Source: Gnetum montanum (taxonomy: Eukaryota; Streptophyta; Gnetopsida; Gnetales; Gnetaceae). From it: a stretch of DNA of 64,000 nt. The position numbers were made by a program, and so were the translations under genes. Below, piece by piece: positions 36,581 through 49,869 of the stretch. How positions within the stretch are numbered: position 1 is the first letter of the stretch; the number at the start of each line of letters is the position of its first letter. The stretch lies in NCBI GenBank assembly GCA_015680685.1, contig MNCI01014977.1, positions 24,019 to 88,018 on the forward strand, written 5' to 3'. Under the pieces are notes generated by a model. It worked only from the letters and a program-made list of their open reading frames with translations. It did no database searches and was not told where the DNA came from.

Positions 36581-37560
36581 TCACGAGGGCCCTTATGGGG
36601 GCCACTATGCTGGACGATGCATGGCCATTAAGATCCTGCTTGCGGGATATTACTAGCCCACACTCTTTAGAGATGTGCAATGGTTCACCTGCTCTTGTGA
36701 ACGATGTTAAAGAGATGGTGGGATGACTACATGAATGGAGGGCCCCCAATAGTGGATCCAGCCACTAGAACCCTTCGATATTTGGGGCATCAACTTCATG
36801 GGTCCCATCACACCCATGTCCAACAGGAATGCATACATCATCATTGTAGTAGACTACTATACTAAGTGGGTAGAGGTAGCAGCTGTCACCAACTATTCCT
36901 CAAACATAGCTACACGGTTTGTCCAACAAAAAATCATGAATAGGTTTGGGGTGCCACATGCACTCATTTCAGATAATGGAACTCATTTCACGGGTACTAA
37001 TTTTTGTAAACTTATGCAACACTTGGGGGCTGAACATAAATTTACAACACCTTATCACCCCCAAGCCAACGGGCAGGCTGAAGTCACAAATAAAGGAGAT
37101 TACAAAGATCCTAACTAGGACCATCAGCAAACATACGAGGGATTGGAGCACAAAACTTAATGATTCCCTCTGGGCCTATTGTTCCACATGGAAACTTCTT
37201 ATAGGCTACTCTCCTTACGAGTTAGTGTACGGGAAACTACTGAAACTTCCAGTCTACGCAGAACTCTGAAAACTATCAACTGTCAGTGACTTAGGTCTTG
37301 ACTTATCATTAGCACAATGAGAATGACTTATCAACTTGAATATGCTAGATGAGAATCGACTAGTAGCCCTATCATCAAATGAAATCCAAAAGACCTATAA
37401 TAAAAAACGTCATGATCTTAGGATTCGAAAGATAACATTTTGATGTGGAGATAAGGTACTCTACTAAAATCCCACACATGTACCACAATGTAATAAGTTT
37501 CAAAAACTATTCAAGGGACCTTATATTGTTTCTGAAACCTTTCTATCCAGGGCCTTGCTT
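36581..37560 (+). pseudogene. Element B integrase
   Basis: 'HEGPYGGHYAGRCMAIKIL' supplies the His pair and 'CSCERC' the Cys pair of the zinc-binding region. The core has all three catalytic acids: 'IIVVDYYTKWVEV' (Asp), 'LISDNGTHFTG' (Asp) and 'NGQAEVTNK' (Glu). A frameshift follows the Glu, and the downstream part continues in another frame to about 37270 ('TILTRTISKHTRDW' region). It inserts element DNA into the genome. Confidence 0.88.
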
Positions 37561-37706
37561 ATACACAAACCTGAGGATCCCATAAAAACATAATTAGTTA
37601 ATACATAACAATTAAAACCCTTCCATGAACTCCAACGAACCAGTGCCACTACCCCCTCATCACTTAGCCAACCTCATTCCATTTTTTAAATCTCCTCCTC
37701 TCAACT

Positions 37707-37722
37707 TAGTCATCAGGGAGAT
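37707..37722 (+). other. Internal polypurine-tract-like motif, element B (decayed)
   Basis: TAGTCATCAGGGAGATCA lies at the same place as the A motif, just after pol, but two of the five Gs are changed. Confidence 0.45.
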
Positions 37723-39706
37723 CACCTTCCATGCTAATCAATTCTACTGGCTCCTCAATTGTTTTTGCAAGTTTTTGTTTTACACCTTTTTGTTTTACAA
37801 CATCATTCGTATGTTTACCATTCTTACTTAGTTTTTATTTCTTTATTTACTTATCTATTTATTTGTTTATTTATTTTTATACATATGTTTGTGTTATACC
37901 TTTCATTAATAAGTCATCTTATTATCACAGGATGTACTGGTACAGTTTTTTCTCCTTACAATGGGTTGCATAATATGGTCCACCTATTTTATCTAGCTCC
38001 TGCCTTCACATTGTTGTTTTGGCAGTCACATTCAACTCTCATTTCATGTAACTGGTAGTGAGTCCACGTCATCCACCCATCCACCCACTCCATGGTTTTC
38101 CTTCTTTTGGAAACATGTAATCCCCTTCAATTAAAAATAACTTTAATTAATTCATGACTTGCATAGTTTCTAGACTTGAGAAGGACCCAATGGTTTGAAC
38201 AGGGTGTGACTTCAAGGGGAATGCAACATTCTTTGTACTTTTCTATTCCCTTGCATGCAAGTGTGTGTCCTCATGGACTTCTTACCACTCTATATTCTCT
38301 CCTAACTGAAAGTTACATGGTAATTTATCTTTGCATGGTGTTGTCCTCATCACAAAAAAAATGATGAGGATTCAAAGCACACCCGTTGGCCAAATTCATG
38401 CGAAAAAACATGGGCCTTTGCATGGTGTGGTTTCCAGAAAAAAAAAACAAATGCCTAGGAATTCAAAGAACACCCCTTAGACCGCCTCTAATGGGCTACA
38501 AGCACTAGTTATAGGACTTTCTTTGTCCCCTCTAACTCAACCCTTTTTCACTTCCTCTTGCTCACCATGTTGGAGTGGTGGTTGTTTGTGGGAGCATTTT
38601 TGTGGTCCAAGGGGATAGAATAGTCTTCAAATGTTGATGTGATGTCACTAGGTGTGGTTGGTTTTGGGTCTAGACTAAGGATGGATCCTACCAAGTCACT
38701 TAATTACACACTTCACATGGGATTTCATGTGATCAACATTAGGAATTCCATCTCACCCCCTCTTCTCTTCCTCATTTTCTTCCCATTGTTCACCTCACTA
38801 CCAGTTGTATGTCTTGAATGTCTATCGTGCTCTGCTAGAACTTCTAATTCTTCAACTGGTTCTCATGGATTTGGGTATTAACTTGTAGTCACCATTAATT
38901 AACTACAAGGCCCACGAACTCCTGTGTTGACGATATGTAAGGGCTACTGAGGCTACCGCCTACTATAGGGAGGACCCACTTGCATATCCTTTGGTTCCAT
39001 TTGTTAATTTCCTATCCTCTTGATAGGGTTGGTCGATCATTTCTATGCTAACCATAGCATGGTCCCTCATTCGCAAAGTTCCATACTATGATATTCTCCT
39101 ACCTTTAACTCTTCTTCTAGCTACAATCTTCATTTCTCTATCACTCATACTGTTCTCTGGTCTCTGTGACATCGAATCACCACCATGATTGTGCTCCAAT
39201 TCACAACTTTGAACTTTTTCTTTAACGATCAATGCAGGTTAACATTCAAATCACAACTACATCAAGTAGGCCCCGTATATGCATCCCCCTACGTTTACGC
39301 AACCTCGGCTACATGGCCTTGTCGACGCAAGGCAAAAATCCTATATATACCCATGTTGCACCTTTGAACTTTGCCCATTTGTACACACAACTAGGGGAGT
39401 TTTTCCATTTTTTGGCACCACGTCTTCTTTCCATGCACCTACTTTTCCTACCACATGTCCTCATCTACCCATCCTTTCCCTCTTTTGCAACCAGAGGTAT
39501 GCTCTTCANTAAGAAAAAAACAAAAAACAACGCTATAAATTGCAACTCATGTCTTATTGTTTTTTCTAACCCCTAAACTATACTCCAGGGAACCTAATAG
39601 GATGCATGTGCCATTTTCATAACTTGGTCAAAATGAGAAGGTGTATGATTGCCATTTCCAACAACTTATACATACATTTTAATTCATGGTTATGCTATGA
39701 CTATAG
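37723..39706 (+). other. Element B pol-ORF3 spacer
   Basis: T-rich start, then non-coding sequence aligned in blocks with the A and F spacers (near 38455 'aattcaaagaacacccctta', near 38895 'aaggcccacgaactcct'). One N at 39509. It ends in ...ATAG directly before the ORF3 ATG. Confidence 0.7.
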
Positions 39707-42558
39707 ATGGCACCCAACTCGAGGCATCCAAGGGAAGAAGGACCATCTCAACCAAGGGACAATTGACCTAGAATAGGAAGAGGGTGAGGTGTGCAACCTC
39801 TAGAGCATGCGAAGGGCTCACACGCAACTAGCCCCTTCCATGAAGGACCTGACATGAAATCTGTTTGTTAGATTCCCGAAGTGGACATCCCTGGTAGACA
39901 ATCGCAAAGGGATGAGACTCCTGTGATAGCGCTATGACTTGTGGTTACCCTAACCCAAGCCTGTATCAATGCTATCAAGCCGAGAGAGTTGCAATGAATA
40001 GTCCTTCAAGAGTTAAACTTTGGACCGTTTCTAGAGAATGCACTAGAGAAATTTAAAACCTAATTGCAAGATTCTCCTATGTAGCCAATCATCACCTCTA
40101 GTGGTGAATGGTACCTAGGAGAAACTTACCTCTTCTAGATGAATCGACAACTGGGGTCTAGAGTAAGAATTAAAGACATTAATGTCTCTTACTCTATTGA
40201 AGCGATTGCACAAGCTCTAGGATTACCAAAAATCAAAGCTGATGTGGCAGAGATTTCTAAACAAGTAGACCCCGATGTAAATGGGGAGTGGATCAAGCGG
40301 TGCTATGGGATAGAATGCAAGGAGTTTGGCACCCTAACAATGGTAAAGAGGGTTTATTCAAAAATTACATCTTGCCACTTGAATCCAACGATAAGACCCA
40401 GCAAGATCATGGCCTTCTCTACTTGTGCATGTGCCGCTTTAAGAAAAAATTTCCCCATCAACCTTTCATAGTTACTTTTCCTGGAGATTGAGAAGAGATT
40501 TGCTAAAAATGAACATGGAAGGCAAGCTCTACCTTTTCCTTATTAAATCAAAAAATTGTGTAAATGGGTAGGGATAGCATGATACACCAATGACGCACTT
40601 CATCATGGCCCAATTGCCTCGTGGTAAGAGATGATGAAGGACAAGACTCTGACCACAACATAACTCAAGGAAGAGTAGCAACCACCTCCACTACCTGCTC
40701 AAACAACAAGGTCGATCTTGTAGATAATCACAAAATAAATACGCAAGATCTGACAATCACTCTTAAGCCAACAGGAGCAATCAGTAGGAACTGGTGGAGG
40801 AGAATACACTTTAGTCTATTGCCCTTCGATGAGCCATCTTGAGCAAATGGCTCGATCGGTGAGTCTGCTAGAGAGAGCAAGGCCGATGTTTTCTATCATC
40901 CAAATGCAAGTGCCTGCTAAAACTAACCCCAGTGTCTGAGAAGTAATGGTGTCCACTCAACAATTATTTCCTGAAATTTTAGGAAATGCTACTACTTTTT
41001 TGATGCACTTAGAGGATGGAGAGGGGGCAACTGTCCTGGTAATGCAACACTAGGGATAAGAAGTTACAGCTGAAATGGTTGCTAACAAAATTGCTATAGT
41101 ATTTAATGCACCTACAACCCCTATACCATATATACATGGACTTGAAGATGTACAAACATTTGCGGGAAATTCACGTAGTAGGATCAACGTAGCCCAACAT
41201 GAAGAATTATTGGACCAACTAGTGGGAACCAGGCAACTGCTTCCAGATGTCTTTGATTTTTCAAACAACATTACTGTGACCCAGTCAGAGCTTCTCTCAG
41301 TAAGGGGAAAGAGCCTCATCTTGGAGGGGCAACATGAAGCAGCACAAGCGGATCATCAACGCTTGACTATGGAAGTTTCCCAATTAAGGGCCCAACATGC
41401 TAATCCAACTCTCCTCAATCGTGAACTCACCAAGGATGAAGCTTTTCAACAATTTTAAACCAAACTTCAAAAGGTTGAGGGTGAGCAAGAGTTGGTAATC
41501 TTTGACAAGTCCTTAATAGACGCTCATGCTTACCATCTAAACAAGGACTTGGCAGAGGTTCACCAGAAGAATGTCAAGCTGACCACAAAAGTTCATCACC
41601 TGCGCAATGTTGGTGTTAAGAATCAACACATGAAAGACTTCATCCATCAATAGTAGGAGGAGCTAGCCAAGGTAAACACTGATGTGATGAGATTAGCAGC
41701 TAAAAATCATAATCTGTCTATGAAGTTCAAGCCTTGCGACAAAAATTAGCAATTGAAATCGTCGCTTAGAAAAATGAGGCCCTCAAGTTTGAACAAGTTA
41801 AAAATCACTATAGGGACCAAGTGGGATTGCAAAAAGAAGTAAATGAAAAAGAGATTCAATTCATAAAGGATAAAATGAACCAAGCACTTTAGTAGCTCTA
41901 GGAAGGAGGCAAGGTGTGGCAACCCATCTTTGATGGCTTGAACACCTACAACTAGGCTAAGATCCGCCTCAAAGAGCTGAAAATTGAAGAAATAATAGAA
42001 TACATGGAGTTAGCCAATCTCCTTTATGCAAACCTAGCAATGCTAATAGCCGAAAGGTCATGGTCAGACCTAGAGAAATAAGTGGCCAACTCGTATTCTT
42101 TATACGAGGGCGAGTTCCAAGTGCATAAAGAGATAAAGCAAAAGCTAAAAATAGCCAATGTGGAACTCGAAGTTCTTCGCACTTGTTTTGAAGAACAACA
42201 TGCAGTTGCAGAGAACTTGGCCCAATGAATGAATGACTACCAGTAGTTGCAGACATCAATCCAAGCATTCAACATTGAACGAAAACAATTCACTACTTGG
42301 TTTATCAATTTGAAGGAACTCTTTCTTAAACTTCCATGTCCTTAGGATGTTCATATTCCAGCACACATTGGTGAAGCTGTCTAGATAGTGAACAATCCTA
42401 GAAGTAAAGAAGATAAAATGAGGGCATTGTTGGAGGCTTTTTGATTACCTTTGGAAGTTGTAGCTACTGCAAGGCAACTGTCATCAACAACACAACAGCC
42501 ACATGCACCAAAAGTTGGTGAAGGCCTATTAGAACCAGTGCCACTAGGGACAGTGTGA
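39707..42558 (+). pseudogene. Element B ORF3: plant transposon-type domain plus coiled coil
   Basis: About 2.85 kb from ATG (39707) to a TGA (42556-42558), broken by scattered stops. The N-terminal part has 'EEGPSQPRDN', 'ELNFGPFLENALEKF' and, in one open stretch (40139-40471), 'EAIAQALGLPKIKADVAEIS', 'RPSKIMAFSTCACAALRKNF' and 'PINL'. 'LEIEKRFAKNEHGRQALPFP' follows. This matches the A copy and resembles the 'putative plant transposon protein' domain. From about 41075 on the protein is charged and heptad-like ('AQADHQRLTMEVSQLRAQH'), with 'EYMELANLLYANLAMLIAE' and 'KLKIANVELEVLR' near the end. It has no evident signal peptide or membrane span. The function is unknown to me. Confidence 0.72.
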
Positions 42559-42765
42559 CCTTCTCTAGCAACTTTAGCATATTTTGGTAGGGTGTTCAAT
42601 TTTTTCTCTTAACACCACAATTTTGTAATTTATTTTTTCCATACACCCAGGCACTTGGTATGTTAATGGAGTCAGTGTGTGTGTAAATGTGTTTCTTCAT
42701 GTGTATAGTCAATAACTTCATACCTTACAAATTGTAATAAACTCAAGGACAAGTTTTCACTCAGT

Positions 42766-42775
42766 CATGGGGGTA
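42766..42775 (+). other. Polypurine tract of element B
   Basis: CATGGGGGTA directly before the 3' LTR. Confidence 0.88.
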
Positions 42776-43671
42776 TGATGAAGTGTTCAGTTGATACATC
42801 GACTGGGCCATGTTAACGAAGCCTTGTTAATGCGATCGCATTGACGTGACCCCATCAACGTATCCGTCCATGCGTTAACGTGACCCCGTTAATGCAAAAT
42901 CTATCTCTTGCTATAAATATGCGTACACCCATAGCATTTATGGCATCTTTTGGAGTATTTGTAGCCAAACTCTTACAATTTGTTCCTGTAAGAGTTAGAA
43001 TATTTTTAAAGTGCCCGCAACAAGTGTGAGAAAGGTGTATGGCTCTTTATTCGAGCGCTAATGTACATAAGCCCATTGGCATGATCGGCAATAAAGACGA
43101 AATTTTTGAGCATTCCTTGTAGCATTTGGAATTAATCACTTAAGCATTTTAATAGTTTAATATTTCAACGCTTTAATAATTTTAGAAGCTTTTACTGTTA
43201 TCACTTTAATGTTATTGTCCTTTCATATTTGATGAGAACCATAGGCATGACTGTCTCAAACATATATCAAACACTTGGTAACCTAGTGACGCTTAATGTT
43301 TGGTAACCTAGCAATGGTTAGGGTATGCTCAAGATGTGCACGAAAGATGGGATCAGTTTCTTATGCTAGGGAGAGTTAAACGATAGAGTAGAACAATTGT
43401 AACTTACACAACTTTCCATTTCCCACAATTAAAGAATTAGACTTTTAAAGATAAAAGAAAAAACCAATAAAAATCATTTGCCTCAATCTCACTTAACTAT
43501 CGCTTTAGAATATCACCAATGAGGTTGGGAAGACAACAACCATTCTAACTAAGGTTTTGCTGGTTAGAGTTTAGTGTATGCAAGTGCTTGCAATCTACAG
43601 AATTTGACCGAGTTGCATGTGAACGCCTATGATTCATATGGTTGGGCATAGGGGTACCTCGCTGCTCATCA
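42776..43671 (+). repeat. Element B 3' LTR
   Basis: 896 bp, the same length as the 5' copy, starting TGATGAAGTG and ending CTCATCA; followed by TATGT. Confidence 0.95.
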
Positions 43672-43676
43672 TATGT

Positions 43677-44019
43677 GTTCAAGATGTGTACAGAAAGTGG
43701 GATCAAATACTTATGTTAGGATTAGTTAGAGATTCCTTAATTAGTAAACTAAATTAGCTATTAAATTACTTCATTTCTCTATTTTAAAGCACTAGGAACA
43801 TAAAACATAAAATAATTAAAATCATATGCCTAAATTACACTTAACCATACCTTTGTACATCACAAGTGTAACTGGGAAGACAACGAATGACTATTAGGGC
43901 AAGTTCAGTTCCTAGAGGCTAGTGCACCGAAAGACATAGAGTCCATGGAATTTGACTAAATCACACATGAACACTTAGTGATTCGTATGGTTGAGCGTAG
44001 GGGTACTCATCGCTCATCA
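43677..44019 (+). repeat. Element A 3' LTR, second part
   Basis: After B's second TATGT (43672-43676) the sequence resumes the A LTR ('gtgtacagaaagtgggat') and ends CATCA at 44019, followed by CTTGG. Together the two parts make an LTR of about 903 bp. Confidence 0.9.
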
Positions 44020-46165
44020 CTTGGTTTGATCAAATTCTTATCTTATCATGATTACAGAGTTAGAAAAATTTCAAAAAGAAACCCCCAAGTGTTATGTTCC
44101 TTACTATTATGACCTTTTGTAGTTATCATTTCCCTATTTACTATACCCTTGTTTGGTTGATATGCTTATTTAGAAGGATTGGTTAAGTTCTTTGGCTGAA
44201 ATTTGGTTAGTTAGATACAATGTTCCTATTTTTCTCTTATACTTATCCTTGATAATGTCTTTTGGGTGTTAGAAAATTTTGGCTTAAATTTTTGTATGTA
44301 CGTGCACTAGACCTCCTCCCCCATGACTAAGTTGAGTGCTCTAGGATCAACAAGGTTTAAGAATCATAGAAATCAAAGGTATGGTGAGGAAGTTATTGCT
44401 TCAGAAAGTTAGGTTGCTTAAGCTTAGAAAAACTACAAAAACTCCTCTTGCTATGAAATGGAAAAATGACAAAATTTTTCTAACTCTCACATGTATATAT
44501 ACTATTTTTATGTGCACAACATTTTTGATATGACATCATAGCTTCAATGTTGTAGGGCCTCATCCATCCTAGCTACGATGTCATTGTTAGAAAATTTTGA
44601 TTTTTGAGTAATTTTCAATGGAAAAATGAGTCAACTGGATGATGTGGAAGACATAGAGATTTTCTAAAGGATCATGGATTGTAAATTATGCTTAGAATTC
44701 AAGATTTTGGCTTCGAAAGTTTTAAGAAAGGAATTTTAGGTAACGAAAGTTTATGGATTTGGTATGAGATGGATTAAAGATTCTAAATTGATGGACACAT
44801 TATGAAATAGTATGGGAATTTTTTATTGAGTCTTGATTATATTGGAAGGCACAATATGATGTGGAATTGTTTCTCAAGTATGAGATACAATAGTTATAGA
44901 AGTGGATCCTTCCCAAAGCAAGCTTTAGCCCTTAGTGGCTTTGTATAACCACGCCTAAAAGTGTCTGTAGGCACTCAAGGAGTTGAATGTAAGACATACC
45001 TATCTAGCAAAACACAAATGTTAGTATTGTCAAATTGGGAAAATAACACTATATACTATAGAACCATAAAGTTATGATTAAATATAAAGTGAGGTGGAAT
45101 GAAGTGTAAAAGGGATTGCAAAGATTGGGACGTGAGGTGTCTTACCATAGGCATAATGAATCCTTATGTGTAATTTGTGGTTAAGATAATTATTAGCCTT
45201 TCTGTCCAAGATTCAAATCAAGTCCAAATCACTTTCTAGTGACATCGCATTGTTTCATCCCCAGGGCTCACAACCATAAGACTACCATTATTGTAAGAAG
45301 TATTGCCACTTGGCACTATTGTTCAAGGAAGGATTTTATTAATTGCATACTTTCTATTTTTTAGAGTTCTAAGAAGCAGTTTACCTTCAAGCATGGGTGA
45401 CATGTCTTTCTAGTGGGACCCCTAGAAATTTTATTCTATGCTTTTGTTCTATTTTACTGTGTCAACCTTACCAAAGGACTACCTTTAGGCATGAGTAACA
45501 TGTCTTTCCAATGACATGTAAGGGAGCACTTATTGTACTCTTACTTTCATATTTTTTTTTGTTAGAAATCAAGAGAATAATACATCCTTAACAACAAGAT
45601 AGAACTTATAGCAGTAATCCTAGAAAATCCACAAGTTCCCTTGATGTCCCACCCTTTTCATTCCCACTTAGTTATTCACTCTTCGGTCCAAGAATAATGA
45701 TCACATGGTTATTATTAGTTTTATTGAGAGAAGAATGTCATTATGGTCATGGTAAGAACCTCTTATTATTGGAATGGATGGATGGATGTCATGGTCTCAC
45801 TATATAGGTGATTAGTCCTTTATGACTTGATAAGATAGAGTAATTTTCATCTTATTGAAACTACATCTTGCTTTATTCCATGCATCTTATTAAAAACTAA
45901 CAAGAATATGTACAAGAGAAATAATGGAAAAGTATAGAAAAACTATAAAATGTATAAAAAATTGAAAAGATAGTAAGAATGAAAATTTGTCAAAAAAATA
46001 GGAAATTGTTAAGAAGTTAGAAAATAGAAAAGTATGAAAAAAATTATTAAATAATATAAAAATTATTAATAAATGTGAAAAAGTATAATTAAGAAATTAT
46101 AAATCAAAAAAGAATTAGAAAAAAAAAGTTAAAAAGCACTTATCAACTCCTAAGTTAAGGTAAGA
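44020..46165 (-). other. Element C spacer (resumes after A)
   Basis: Begins with the second CTTGG of A. On the minus strand it is the spacer between the pol position and ORF3. It is AT-rich and non-coding, with weak block similarity to the A, B and F spacers (for example around 44920). Confidence 0.6.
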
Positions 46166-46180
46166 CATCTCTCCCATGAC
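46166..46180 (-). other. Internal polypurine-tract-like motif, element C
   Basis: Reads GTCATGGGAGAGATG on the minus strand, the same place and nearly the same sequence as in A and F. Confidence 0.55.
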
Positions 46181-46649
46181 TGAACTCATGGACAAGTGTT
46201 AAGAAAATGGACCCTAGATCCCATGGATCATACAATCTAGGTTTCTCATTTATTATCCTTAGTGATTTAATTTTTCAATTATTATCCCATGTAATCCTAA
46301 TGGTAATTGAATCCTAATCATTTGAGGATATATATCTTATTGGACTAGATGGTCTTTCCATCTCAAAAGATTCAACTATACTCTTTTTTTGTTCTTAAAC
46401 TCAAAATTTAAGCATCCATTTCCATTATTTGTTGGTGTATGATTATGATTTATGATATCCTTTTGTGAGTTCTCATTTTGGGTCATTTTATTAGGATAGG
46501 AGTTAACAAGTGAGTCAGACATTTCCATGCATGCTTTGGATAGTTTTAGGTTCTCAATTTTTGACCATTGCATGTCTTTCAGTTTGGTGATCCATGTTTC
46601 TTTTTGTTCACACACTTTTTTTTCACTTCTATTGTGAGCTAGTGTAAGG

Positions 46650-47175
46650 ACTATGTTGACATTTTGAAATTGTAGTCCAAACTACACCCTTTGTTATCAT
46701 TAGTAATGCATGGAATTCTTTGCGTATGTATGGCTCCTTGCTCATCTTCCTTAGAGATTTCCACAGATAAATCTCTCATTCCTAACTTAGCATCTATTAT
46801 GTTAATCCATGCTCTCCCCATAATGATAAGAAATTTCTTATTGTCATTCTTCACATTGATCACTAAGAAATCCATTGGATAAGACCACCCATTGATGGTG
46901 GTTACCACATCTTCTATCTGTCCCAAAGGAATGTTGATAGACTGATCTGCGAATGCTAACCTTATGTTGCACTTTTTTAAAGGATGGTAGGTTTCATGCC
47001 TTGTATGTTTCTTGAGATATTAAATTTACCCTAGAACCTAAATTGACTATAGCCTTGCATGGTGCATTTCCAAAAAATTTTAGATAAATTAGGGAAATTC
47101 TTGAATTAATTCTTTTCTTGGGAAGTATCCCTACCTTTATCCAATCTAATACTATATCTATTAGCATGACAGTTG
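46650..47175 (-). pseudogene. Element C aspartic protease (active site lost)
   Basis: Minus strand: 'PCKAIVNLGSRVNLISQETY' (about 47070-47010) where the relatives have 'KALLDSGSGVNLISH'. The catalytic Asp is Asn and the loop is N-L-G. Then 'EDVVTTINGWSYPMDFLVI' and 'IIMGRAWINIIDAKLGMRD' (46926-46651), matching the C-terminal protease part of F. After it a linker (46615-46376) leads to the point where pol is missing. Confidence 0.8.
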
Positions 47176-49727
47176 TAAGTTTTTGATTTGATCATTGTGG
47201 AAGCATAGTGTTGGTAGTAGGATCTATCATATAAGGAACATGATTCAATGAAGTACTAACTCTACCAACTCTTTCTAGACTTGTTATAAAGAAAGGACAT
47301 TTCTTAATGTTGCCTTTACTATTGCTGGTATGATCCTCTATTTGTATATTCACTACCCTTGTAGCACTTCTCTACTAAGGTTGTGATGGTAGCTCCCCTT
47401 GCATTATGGGTGGTGGCACTTGTGGTAGAGGATTGGAAGGTTGACTTAATGGACCAGCTACTGGTTGATGAACGTATAGATTGTAATCCATCCTTATAGT
47501 GGTAGGCCTATAATACTCAAGTGGATAATATTGAGAAGTGTAAACTATTATGTTCCCTAGAGATATCAAATGCTGCACATAATATCCATAAGGGTCTAGC
47601 TATTAATATGGATACTATTGCCTCAATGGTGGCATTGCCCACACTTTTGGTTGTTACCACTATTGCTAATATTGCTCTTATGATTGTGGATAAGCTTCAA
47701 TTGGATAATAAGCTAGTTGAAAGGTCTTTCTGTAGTTACCTTGAGTGTAAGGTAACCATGTTGGCATTTTCTTTTTGACAAACCTTGAATTAAGTGCATA
47801 TGCCCTTGATTCTTGTAAGTGGACTATCACAGAATAGCATCCCTTAGGATGTTCATACTAGCATACTTTACATTCTTCCTCATTCTCTAAGCTTGAGTCA
47901 ATACATTCTTCCAATGAAGCAACTTTTCATTTTTGTTTATAGTGTTCACATCCATAGTCTCTTTTATTTTTCTTCTTCTTTCCCTTATTGAAAGTGTGTT
48001 TAGTTCTTTCTTCTACAATTTTCAAAACCATAGTAAATTTTTCGTCCACTAAGTCCCACATATTTTCTACCTTGGTTGCTATATCATTCACAAATTTTTG
48101 AATCAATAGAGTTTTATTTTGGATCATCTCTTCCAAGGTTTCTTCCTCTTACTTATCACACATTTGTACATCTCTTTTTCTGATAAAAGGATTGTAATTA
48201 TATTCCTCAGCTAATTCTCTCTTTTTCAACTCACCATCCTCCTTCACCACTTAATCTATTAGCCTATGGATTTAATGGGCAATCATCTCTGATAGTCTTC
48301 CTTGGCCATAGACCCTAAGGTTTTCTTTGTTTTGTTCCTCAACCAATCAATAATGTGCCTAAGCTACTCCCTTTAGAAAAATCCATGGCCTAGGCATATA
48401 TGTAGAAGAGAGTAGTACTTGTTCATTCCTATGTCAAGGGATTCATGTGTCCCTTACTTCTAACCCTGGATCTACTTTCTAAGATTGAACACCCTAGAGT
48501 AAGTTTGGTATTTATTAGTGAATAGTTTAAGCATGGTACTCCACCTTCTGATTGATTCAGGTTCTAATGATCTGTACCAGCTTTCTGCCTCTTTGATGAG
48601 TGTCCTGGGGAACAACTTGAGCTTTTTTTAATCATTGTCAATATTTTGTAGGGCATAGGCATCATGAACTGCTTGAAGGTGATGTTGTGGATTTGCATTA
48701 TATTCACCTTCAAGTTTAAGAATATTATTCATGTTAAGTCACTTAATGTGATTATTCTTCACATGCTTGGTTGGAATGTACACTACTTTCGTAATGTTGA
48801 TCATGTTACAAGTAGCCAATAGGGCTTCTTCATGGTCATAGAGTCTATATGCTCTATTGTAGTGATGTGCCCTTTGGTACTCATATCACACTCTCTCTTC
48901 ACATCTATTCCTATCTCTTCATGTTTCATACTCATCATCTTCCTCACCAAGATGCCTTTGACAATTCTCATGCCTATCATGAGCTCAATGTCTCTCCTTG
49001 TCATGATTTTTGAACATTTGTTCTCTTTTGTCAAAGTTCACCAATGATTGTAAGGAGGAAAATGAAGTAGTTAGAGAATGATGTTGGCTAGTTCTCCTTT
49101 TATGACTTTTGAATTTATCTCTTTGTGACCTTGCAAAACTCTAGGCCTTGAGTCCTGCTTGTGTTTAGAGTCCTCTACCTCTCTTCTTGGTGTATGTACA
49201 AGGGTTAAATGTAACTATACTTTGACAGGTTCTTCTAGATATATAATCAACACTTGTAAATGGGCTCCATGATTATAGTAGAGTTTTTCTACTAAAAATG
49301 CATTACGATCAAGTTCTTCTAGGAAAACATTAAGATTGATTTACTTTTCCTTCTTATTCTCAAGCTTGGTCTTCATAGCAGTGTCTCTTTGCACTTGTGC
49401 CTTTATGGGTTGGTAGGGTCTAGTCATGTGTTTGATCACATGATACCCCTTTTGCGCATGGCTCAAATTCATTCCCTTAAAGCCTGCTTGAAGCATGGTT
49501 GGTGCTAAATTCTTTGGAGGCAAAATGATGTTGCCCTGTAAGTCTCTCCACCTTAGCTACCTATCTTGATGAAAGATGAATGCAAAATTAGGGTAATAAG
49601 GATTAGTGTGAGCATATGTGATTCGTGTTTGCATAGGCATACTTTAGTCATCATCATCATGTGTTATGTCATTATCCTTTTGTAGCTCTTTGGAAAGTGA
49701 TAATTTTTCTTTAAGTGTTGAAGCCAT
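47176..49727 (-). pseudogene. Element C gag
   Basis: ATG at 49727 (MASTLKEKLSLSKELQ). The N-terminal block 'WRDLQGNIILPPKNLAP' lies at 49540-49480. A Met/Lys/Arg-rich region (49034-48801) and the capsid-like middle follow. The short zinc knuckle (47872-47837) keeps all four ligands. A Pro/Gln-rich tail (47578-47375) comes before the protease. Stops interrupt it throughout. Confidence 0.78.
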
Positions 49728-49847
49728 TTTGTATGTTTGATGCTTAGTTATGTGTGTGTTGTTAAGTCTAATTAAAGGTATAAGGATAGACTTTGTGGTT
49801 CTTGATACAACCAACTTTATAAGATCAATTACTTAGCACACATTGAC

Positions 49848-49869
49848 ACATCTCAGGCAACAGTGCCAA
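49848..49869 (-). other. Primer-binding site of element C
   Basis: Minus strand TTGGCACTGTTGCCTGAGAT directly after the 5' LTR, a decayed form of the B site. Confidence 0.7.

Larger units (their letters stand above)
31101..43671 (+). mobile_element. Element B: Gypsy (Athila/Tat-like) element lacking RNase H
   Basis: Two 896-bp LTRs (31101-31996, 42776-43671) and exact TATGT duplications (31096-31100, 43672-43676) define it; total 12,571 bp. The order is primer-binding site, gag, protease, RT, integrase, spacer, ORF3, polypurine tract. RNase H is deleted. It is inserted in the 3' LTR of A, so it is the youngest of the three in the nest. The LTRs differ from each other at roughly one base in seven or eight in the first 370 bases (counted by eye), mostly C/T and G/A, so it is still old. 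Confidence 0.95.
18640..44019 (+). mobile_element. Element A: Gypsy (Athila/Tat-like) element with pol and ORF3, split by B
   Basis: LTR 18640-19567 pairs with 30541-31100 plus 43677-44019, and CTTGG flanks both ends. The order is LTR, primer-binding site, gag, protease, RT, RNase H, integrase, internal polypurine-like tract, AT-rich spacer (with a 412-base N gap), ORF3, polypurine tract, LTR. The RT catalytic block and the 'LNWKKSH...EGIVLGH' block are of Athila/Tat type. Without B it is about 12.8 kb. All frames are broken. Confidence 0.92.

Noticed and set aside
37625-38058. Phe/Tyr/Leu-rich frames after B integrase, possibly an env-like membrane protein
   Set aside because: They lie in the T-rich spacer, overlap in three frames and are not shared in frame with the A or F spacers.
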